Assembly (NCBI GenBank): GCA_003151595.1
Contig: PLXW01000181.1
Location: forward strand, 1 to 9,678
Length of the DNA stretch: 9,678 nt
Direction of reading: 5' to 3'
From: Myxococcales bacterium
GTDB taxonomy: Bacteria; Myxococcota; Polyangia; Polyangiales; Polyangiaceae
In this document: positions 4,932-9,678 of the stretch, piece after piece
Layout of the letters: each line of letters begins with the position of its first letter
How positions within the stretch are numbered: position 1 is the first letter of the stretch
Notes under the pieces: generated by a model
The model's database searches: none
Told to the model about the DNA's origin: nothing
What the model saw: only the letters and a program-made list of their open reading frames with translations
Translations under genes and position numbers: made by a program

Positions 4932-7469
4932 CTACTTGGCGACGCCGCAGAAGACGTTCTCGACGAGCCCCTTGTTGTTCTTCGTGTCGCAGACGGGGAT
5001 GCCGTTGCCGTCGTTGGCCACGACGGTGACGTTGATCGCGTTCGATCCCGAGCTCGGCGGCGAGCTCCAGGTGCAGCTCACGACTTCGCACTGGCCGATC
5101 TGAAGGGCCGTCGCCGTCGTGCCCGAGCAGATCTTCGTGGTGCCGTCGTAGAAGCCGACGATCACGCCTGCGCCGACGGGCGCCGCGCCGCGGTTGCAGA
5201 TCGGCGCATCGAGCTCCGCCGCGCTCCCCTGGCAGATGAAGTTCGGACCGGCTTGCGCGGTGAGGTCGCCGATTGCTTTGCCGTCCGCTTCACCGGGGAC
5301 GTTCTGACGGAAGTCGTTGAGCCCGCTCGTCGTCCAGTTCGAGGCCCACGCGCTCGTCTTCGGGATGGTGCCGTTCTCGTTCACGTTCGTGACGGCGTAG
5401 GCGTCCTGGTTCCAGATCGTGCGCGAGCGCACCCAGCGATTCTGCGCGTCCTTGTAGACGCGGATGCCTTGCACGCCGTGCGGGTGCGGCGCGCGGCAGG
5501 TGTTGCCGGTGCCCGCGGTGCCGGCGGGGGGCGCGGCGCACTCGAGGCCTTGCTCGATGCAAGCCGCGTCGTTCTTGAGTGCGCAACAGTCGGAGCTGGT
5601 GACGCAGCGGCAGTAGCCGACATCGCAGACGCCGGAGACGCAGTCGGTGTTGGCGACGCATTGTTCGCCGGTGAAGGTGGTGTCGACGCCGCCGGTGTCG
5701 AGGGAGCCGGAGCAGTCGATCCCCACGCCCGCGGTTCCACATGCCGTGTTCGACGGGACGACGATCTCGGCGTGGAAGTCTCCGTCGACGTCGGCGACGA
5801 CCGGGTTCTCGATCCACGTGCACGACGAGTGGTACTGCGAGAACTGCACGGTGCCGGTGGGGCCCGAGTAGACGCGCGCGAAGCACTCGTCGGCGTAGAC
5901 GACTTGAGCGGTGCCGCTGGCTTCGAAGTCGAAGACCGAGCTGCCGGTGATGTTGGACGAGTGATCCTGTGTCTTGCGATTCCACAAGTAGTACGTCCCG
6001 CAGACGCCGGTCTGGTCGCAGGCATTTGTCCCTGCCGTAGCGCACTTGCCGCCAGTTCGGGGCGTCGCTTGGCAGTCGGGATCGAAGACCGTGTAGTAGT
6101 CCTCACCGGCGAGACCGATCTCGGGCAGGCCATCGCCGTCGAAGTCGGCGATGGTCGGGGGACCCCCTCCGTTGCCAGGGACGGTGATGTTGCTCATGCC
6201 CATGAAGACGGCGTGGTCGCGCGTGAAGACGGAGAGCGTGGAGCTGGCTGCGATGACGATCTCCGGTGACTTCTTTCCATCGTACGGATTGAAGTCGGCG
6301 ACTCCCGCCCATCCGGCGGGCGTCGCGCCGGCGTCGCCGGCGGCGTAGATCGGATCGGCGATCCACGCGCTCGTGGGTCCGTCGAAGGTCCAGACGCCCG
6401 CGCCGGTGATGAGCTCGGCCTTCCCGTTGGAGTCGAGATCGGCGACGACCGGCGGGATGCCGACGTCATAGGAGACATAGCCGCCCGGCACGTCGGTGCG
6501 CTGAACGCCGGTCTGCCCGTTGATGACGTAGCCCTCGACGAGGATCTCGGGTTTTCCGTCGTCGTCGAGATCGTGAATCGACGGACCGGCCCAGCTTTCG
6601 CCCCCGAGGATCGCCGCGGTGAACGGCGTCGTGCCGTTGGTCTGCGTCGCGGCGATCGTGGTCCATAGCGGCTTCCACACGCCGGCCTTGCGTGTGAATG
6701 CGATGACGGAGAGATCGCCGGCGTACGCCACGACGTCCGCGACGCCGTCCGCGTCGAGGTCTCCGACGGCGACGGCGGTGGACGATCGCATCGGAGCCGT
6801 GACGCCCGACGCGCCGCTGCCGAGGTTCGCTTCGAGCGAACAATCCGTCCCCCTGAGCACGCGAATGACTCCGAGGTTCTCGGTGTACGTGATGCCCGAG
6901 GGAGCGGTGAACGGCACGACGATGCTGGGCGGCCCGCTCGTTCCTGCATCCGTACCGGGCGCTTGATTGAAGTTCACGACGATCGGCGTCGCTTGAACAT
7001 CGACGTACGTGGGGAACGGATCGACGATCCCCCCGGCATCGACTCCGGCGGCCGCCGGGAACTGACAGAACACCGTCGGCGCAAACGCGCCGGGCGGGAT
7101 GCTCAGCTTGCAGTTCGGATCGCTCGTCGTGTTCGACGGCGGTGACCCGTACGGAACGCACTGGCCGGCCGGGTTGCAGTACGTGTCGTACTCACAGTCC
7201 GCGTTCGACACGCACTGCGCTTGAGGAGGTTCGCAGAAACCTTGAACGCACGTGAGGCCGGTGGGGCACGTCTCGTCGCACGCGATCATGCTGTCGGGGA
7301 TCGCCTGGCCGTCGCCGAGGCCGAGATTGAGGCTCCCGTCGCCGTTCGACCCGCCGTCGTCACCGCCGCCGCCGTTGTTGTTGTTGCTGTTCGAGCTGCT
7401 CCCGCATGCGACGACGATCGCCGCCATTGCGCTGCATGCTCCGAGGCTCCACGCGATCGTCTTGCGCAT
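4932..7469 (-). CDS. FG-GAP/VCBS beta-propeller lipoprotein with Cys-rich modules
   Basis: This is an 845-aa exported lipoprotein. The signal peptide (1-21) ends in the lipobox VVA-C22, followed by a flexible Ser/Asn/Gly/Asp linker (23-46). A Cys-rich module spans about 64-104 (DETCPTGLTCVQGFC style). Seven FG-GAP-like repeats with DxDxDG-type calcium loops follow, near 232-250, 297-312, 340-356, 388-407, 438-454, 510-526 and 556-572, consistent with a seven-bladed propeller. The fourth, sixth and seventh loops are degenerate. A second Cys-rich block (604-645) follows. The last 105 residues resemble a CARDB/adhesion-type beta-sandwich with paired cysteines. No catalytic site is visible, so binding or adhesion at the cell surface is the best guess. 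The ATG has GGAGG 10 nt upstream. The gene may read through into the SDR cluster, as no clear terminator separates them. Confidence 0.85.
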   Translation of the reverse strand: MRKTIAWSLGACSAMAAIVVACGSSSNSNNNNGGGGDDGGSNGDGSLNLGLGDGQAIPDSMIACDETCPTGLTCVQGFCEPPQAQCVSNADCEYDTYCNPAGQCVPYGSPPSNTTSDPNCKLSIPPGAFAPTVFCQFPAAAGVDAGGIVDPFPTYVDVQATPIVVNFNQAPGTDAGTSGPPSIVVPFTAPSGITYTENLGVIRVLRGTDCSLEANLGSGASGVTAPMRSSTAVAVGDLDADGVADVVAYAGDLSVIAFTRKAGVWKPLWTTIAATQTNGTTPFTAAILGGESWAGPSIHDLDDDGKPEILVEGYVINGQTGVQRTDVPGGYVSYDVGIPPVVADLDSNGKAELITGAGVWTFDGPTSAWIADPIYAAGDAGATPAGWAGVADFNPYDGKKSPEIVIAASSTLSVFTRDHAVFMGMSNITVPGNGGGPPTIADFDGDGLPEIGLAGEDYYTVFDPDCQATPRTGGKCATAGTNACDQTGVCGTYYLWNRKTQDHSSNITGSSVFDFEASGTAQVVYADECFARVYSGPTGTVQFSQYHSSCTWIENPVVADVDGDFHAEIVVPSNTACGTAGVGIDCSGSLDTGGVDTTFTGEQCVANTDCVSGVCDVGYCRCVTSSDCCALKNDAACIEQGLECAAPPAGTAGTGNTCRAPHPHGVQGIRVYKDAQNRWVRSRTIWNQDAYAVTNVNENGTIPKTSAWASNWTTSGLNDFRQNVPGEADGKAIGDLTAQAGPNFICQGSAAELDAPICNRGAAPVGAGVIVGFYDGTTKICSGTTATALQIGQCEVVSCTWSSPPSSGSNAINVTVVANDGNGIPVCDTKNNKGLVENVFCGVAK

Positions 7470-7479
7470 CGGACCTACG

Positions 7480-7497
7480 CCTCCGAAGACAACGATA
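7480..7497 (-). promoter_or_regulatory. RBS and candidate -10 of the lipoprotein gene
   Basis: GGAGG (7484-7480) lies 10 nt before ATG 7469 and is the best Shine-Dalgarno in the window. Just upstream, TATCGT (7497-7492) could be a -10 element, giving a short leader of about 15 nt that begins near the RBS. I see no convincing -35. The RBS is well supported; the -10 is tentative. Confidence 0.5.
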
Positions 7498-7722
7498 CGC
7501 GATTTCTACGATGTGGCTGGCCACGCGACGCGAACGAGACCTGTGTCGTGTGGGATCCACCCGCGAGTCGCCACGCAGCCTGACCGCCATCGCTGCGCGA
7601 GGTCTCATGGGCAACTCCGAGCGATCAGGAGCATGATCCACCGAGCTGACGCCCGTCACCCATCGTTCAGACGCGCCACCCGAAGGGTGATCACGACGGC
7701 GACGAGGCGAGGTAACGGGCAC

Positions 7723-7748
7723 GATGACGCGATGTCGCCGACGTCATC
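7723..7748. repeat. Short inverted repeat, possible operator
   Basis: GATGACG (7723-7729) and CGTCATC (7742-7748) are perfect reverse complements separated by 12 bp, with centres 19 bp apart. The spacing would suit a dimeric DNA-binding protein. It is 25 bp from the tandem repeat and about 250 bp from the lipoprotein start. A 7-bp dyad can occur by chance in 400 bp. Confidence 0.25.
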
Positions 7749-7772
7749 ACGCGAGGGGAGCGTCGTCAGTAC

Positions 7773-7868
7773 GCGATCCGTACGTGTACCCATCGCGGTA
7801 CCTACGCGTGGAGATCGCAATCCCTACGCGTACCCATCGCGGTATCTACGCGTAAGGATCGCGATCCG
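7773..7868. repeat. 22/44-bp tandem repeat built on TACGCGTA palindromes
   Basis: Two 44-bp units (7773-7816 and 7817-7860) match at 37 of 44 positions, and the start of a third follows (7861-7868). Within them a 22-bp period is visible. TACGTGTA, TACGCGTG, TACGCGTA and TACGCGTA start at 7781, 7803, 7825 and 7847, exactly 22 bp apart, and the last two are perfect 8-bp palindromes. Each 22-bp unit also contains an ATCGC core. The array ends in a perfect 12-bp palindrome, GGATCGCGATCC (7856-7867). It finishes 15 bp from the rnhA stop codon. Confidence 0.85.
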
Positions 7869-7883
7869 CCGAACGGCCTGGCG

Positions 7884-8597
7884 CTAGCCGATTTCCACGG
7901 CTTTCGTCTTCCTCCGCTCGATCGCCTCGCGCGCCAGCTCGTCCGCCCGCTCGTTCATCGGCACGCCGGCATGCCCGGGCACGTACTTGATCCGCGCTTG
8001 CGGCCGCTTGGCGAGCAGCGCCTTGGTCTTCGCGATCAGCTCCTGATTGACCTTCGCCTTCCAGCCCTTGGTCAACACGCCGATCGAATACTGGCTGTCC
8101 GTGTGCACCACGATGCTCTTCGCATCGGCGGGGATCGCTTCGACGGCGCGCAAGATCGCCGTGAGCTCGGCGACGTTGTTCGTGGCGGTGCCGAGGTACT
8201 CGTACCCCTCGACGATCTGCCCGCCTGGGCGCACGACCACCATCCCCGCGCCGGCGGGTCCAGGGTTGCCCGAGCACGCGCCGTCGGTGAAGGCGATCCA
8301 TCCGTCGGCGCTCGACGTCACCGGGTTCATGGCGTCGGTCTTCTTCGCGCTCACCGTCGCGCCGCGCGCCGGCGTGGCCGCCTTCGGATTGGGCTCTGCA
8401 CCCGGGACCACGTCGGCGTCGGCGAGCGACGCTTCGCCGTCGACGCGCTGCAAGTTGCCGACGCCGGCGCGGTACGCGCGCGAATCGTTCTTGTGGTACC
8501 GAATCTCGACCCGCCCGCCGTCGGCCGCGAACGACCCGTCGTCGTTCGCCCGCGCGAGCACTCGTTGGCCTCGAAGAAGCGCGACCGTCCACGGCAT
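7884..8597 (-). CDS. rnhA: Ribonuclease HI with an extra N-terminal region
   Basis: This 237-aa cytoplasmic protein would cut the RNA strand of RNA:DNA hybrids during replication and R-loop removal. The C-terminal domain (about 98-230) has all the type I RNase H residues, numbered from ATG 8597. These are D105 in FTDGACSGNPGP, E144 in NNVAEL, D167 in HTDSQY, D219 in NERADELA, and H209 in the VPGHAG loop. The basic protrusion (GWKAKVNQELI) is present. The first 90 or so residues are extra: a compact segment with RVEIRYHKNDSRAYRAGVGNLQRV (split near 29-52), then an Ala/Pro-rich linker. It is not the usual hybrid-binding domain, whose aromatic WKGR-type motif is absent. A GTG at 8606 could add three residues, but it overlaps a TAGGGT box that may be the -10. 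The gene diverges from gpmI. Confidence 0.93.
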   Translation of the reverse strand: MPWTVALLRGQRVLARANDDGSFAADGGRVEIRYHKNDSRAYRAGVGNLQRVDGEASLADADVVPGAEPNPKAATPARGATVSAKKTDAMNPVTSSADGWIAFTDGACSGNPGPAGAGMVVVRPGGQIVEGYEYLGTATNNVAELTAILRAVEAIPADAKSIVVHTDSQYSIGVLTKGWKAKVNQELIAKTKALLAKRPQARIKYVPGHAGVPMNERADELAREAIERRKTKAVEIG

Positions 8598-8604
8598 GGC
8601 GCGC

Positions 8605-8645
8605 ACCCTACACGATGGGACCGCGTGAGCGGCATGCGCTATGGT
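8605..8645. promoter_or_regulatory. Divergent promoter region between rnhA and gpmI
   Basis: The 56-bp spacer holds a TANNNT box facing each gene. TAGGGT (8610-8605, minus) ends 7 nt before the rnhA ATG, and TATGGT (8640-8645, plus) ends 8 nt before the gpmI ATG. That spacing would put transcription starts at or near the A of each ATG, as in leaderless mRNAs. gpmI has no Shine-Dalgarno, which agrees. For rnhA the AGGG could alternatively serve as a weak RBS. No good -35 is visible on either strand. Confidence 0.4.
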
Positions 8646-8653
8646 TCCGCGCG

Positions 8654-9678
8654 ATGGAGAGCAGTCCGAAGAAGCGCCCGCGCCCCGTCGTCCTCGTCAT
8701 ACTGGACGGCTACGGAGAGCGCGCCGAGAAGGCCGACAACGCGATCGCCGTCGCGAAGAAACCGGCCCTCGACGCCCTCGACGCGGCGTACCCGCACAGC
8801 CTCATCTCGACGAGCGGCCGTGACGTGGGGCTCCCCGACGGACAGATGGGGAACAGCGAGGTCGGCCACCTGAACTTCGGCGCGGGGCGGATCGCGCAGA
8901 TGGACATCTCGCGCATCGACGTCGAGGTCGCCGACGGCACGCTCAAGAGCAACGAGGTGCTTCAAGAGGTGGTCGTGAAGGCGAAGAGCGCCGGAGGGAG
9001 GCTCCACTTGATGGGCCTGTGCTCCGACGGCGGCGTGCACAGCACGCTGACGCATCTGTTCGCGCTCATCGATCTCGCCGCGTCGTACGAGGTGAAGGTC
9101 GTCGTGCACGCCTTCCTCGACGGGCGCGACGTGCAGCCGGGGACCGCGCCGGGATACCTCGCGCAGGTCGAGGCGCATCTGGCGAACGGGAAGAAGGGGA
9201 CCATCGGCGTCGTGTCCGGTCGCTACTGGGCCATGGATCGCGACAACCGATGGGAGCGCGTCGAGCGCGCGTACAAGGCAATCGTGCACGCCGACGCGCC
9301 GAAGGCGAAGAGCGCGCTCGCGGGGTTCGAAGCGTCGAGCGCCAAGGGGAAAGCCGACGAGTTCGTCGAGCCGTTCGCGGTCGAAGGTTACGCGGGCGTC
9401 GACGTCGGCAAGGACGCCGCGCTGCATTTCAACTTCCGCCCCGATCGCGCGCGCGAGCTCACGCGCGCGCTGGCGATCGCGTCGTTCGACGGCTTCGCGC
9501 GAAACGAGAAGGCGCCGTTCGCCGGTCGCTACGCCTGCATGACGACGTACGACGCGAGCTTCGGACTCCCCATCGCGTTCCCGAAGCCGGTGTTCGTCGA
9601 CATCTTCCCGGAGATCATCTCGAAGGCCGGGCTCACGCAGTTCCGCTGCGCGGAGACCGAGAAGTACGCGCACGTGAC
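8654..9678 (+). CDS. gpmI: 2,3-bisphosphoglycerate-independent phosphoglycerate mutase (partial)
   Basis: This cytoplasmic glycolytic enzyme interconverts 3- and 2-phosphoglycerate through a phosphoserine intermediate and two Mn ions. The window shows 341 codons from the ATG; the family is usually 510-550 aa, so the C-terminal third is missing only because the window ends. The metal-binding D18 lies in VILDGYG. The catalytic S68 is in LPDGQMGNSEVGHLN. H129 is in CSDGGVHS, R158 and D159 in FLDGRDVQPGTAP, R190 and R196 in SGRYWAMDRDNRW, R262 and R265 in FNFRPDR, and K337 in TEKYAHV. Every expected catalytic residue in the visible part is present. An 8-residue polar/basic lead (MESSPKKR) precedes the fold. 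No other in-frame start with an RBS exists upstream. It is divergent from rnhA and probably expressed constitutively. Confidence 0.96.
   Translation, partial: MESSPKKRPRPVVLVILDGYGERAEKADNAIAVAKKPALDALDAAYPHSLISTSGRDVGLPDGQMGNSEVGHLNFGAGRIAQMDISRIDVEVADGTLKSNEVLQEVVVKAKSAGGRLHLMGLCSDGGVHSTLTHLFALIDLAASYEVKVVVHAFLDGRDVQPGTAPGYLAQVEAHLANGKKGTIGVVSGRYWAMDRDNRWERVERAYKAIVHADAPKAKSALAGFEASSAKGKADEFVEPFAVEGYAGVDVGKDAALHFNFRPDRARELTRALAIASFDGFARNEKAPFAGRYACMTTYDASFGLPIAFPKPVFVDIFPEIISKAGLTQFRCAETEKYAHV

Larger units (their letters stand above)
7485..7883. other. Gene-free region between the lipoprotein gene and rnhA
   Basis: Roughly 400 bp hold no convincing gene on either strand. Short open frames cross it, but none has an RBS or recognisable product. 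What it does hold is a candidate promoter at its left end, a loose dyad at 7723-7748, and the 22/44-bp tandem repeat at 7773-7868. It lies upstream of the lipoprotein gene and downstream of rnhA, so regulatory content is more likely to serve the lipoprotein gene. Confidence 0.7.

Noticed and set aside
933..6269. Long plus-strand open frames (933-2378, 1918-4263, 4110-6269), each several hundred codons
   Set aside because: They lie opposite genes with clear motifs, have Arg/Asp/Glu/Val-rich low-information translations, and no recognisable domains. GC-rich third positions remove stop codons on the other strand.
7362..7386. Triplet run as a phase-variation switch
   Set aside because: Units are three bases, so length changes keep the lipoprotein frame and would not switch expression.
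7677..7689. CACCC-GAA-GGGTG hairpin as a terminator
   Set aside because: A 5-bp stem without a T-tract, far from either gene end; likely chance.
7773..7868. CRISPR array
   Set aside because: The 22-bp units abut with no unique spacers, the copies diverge, and there are no cas genes.
8639..9673. Minus-strand 344-codon open frame across gpmI
   Set aside because: The plus strand carries every GpmI catalytic residue in order; the opposite frame has no matching family.

Overview
The window is high-GC DNA with strong G/C bias at third codon positions, GTG as well as ATG starts, and long shadow reading frames opposite the real genes. A Cys-rich FG-GAP lipoprotein, an RNase HI with an extra N-terminal region, and a GT-C/TPR membrane protein together suggest a myxobacterium, perhaps of the Polyangiales. 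This placement is inferred from gene content and style; there is no rRNA or marker phylogeny to support it.

Layout. Positions 1-299 are mostly non-coding. They hold a possible C-terminal tail of a plus-strand gene, a REP-like double-hairpin inverted repeat of about 106 bp, and a terminator-like hairpin. From 300 to 7469 five minus-strand genes run head to tail. In transcription order these are an FG-GAP beta-propeller lipoprotein, a PECR-like short-chain dehydrogenase, a TMTC-like GT-C glycosyltransferase with C-terminal TPRs, a GHMP-family heptose-7-phosphate kinase (HddA-like), and a SIS-domain isomerase of a divergent GmhA-like clade. The last four are tightly packed (6-nt gap, bridged overlap, 24-nt gap) and look like one transcript. 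The lipoprotein gene ends 48 nt before the SDR start and has its own RBS. Between 7470 and 7883 is the longest gene-free stretch, with a 22/44-bp tandem repeat next to the rnhA 3' end. rnhA (minus) and gpmI (plus, cut by the window end) then diverge from a 56-bp spacer.

How the genes relate. The HddA-like kinase and the SIS isomerase are a classic pair for making D-glycero-D-manno-heptose 1,7-bisphosphate, a precursor of nucleotide-activated heptose. The GT-C protein upstream would act at the membrane and use a lipid-linked sugar. A surface glycosylation function for this operon is therefore a reasonable inference, though not proven. rnhA and gpmI are housekeeping genes for RNA:DNA hybrid removal and glycolysis.

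I see no phage, transposase, CRISPR array, tRNA or rRNA. The points most worth checking are the tandem repeat, the altered active sites of the SIS and SDR proteins, the extra domain on RNase HI, a mini-ORF joining two operon genes, and possible leaderless divergent promoters.
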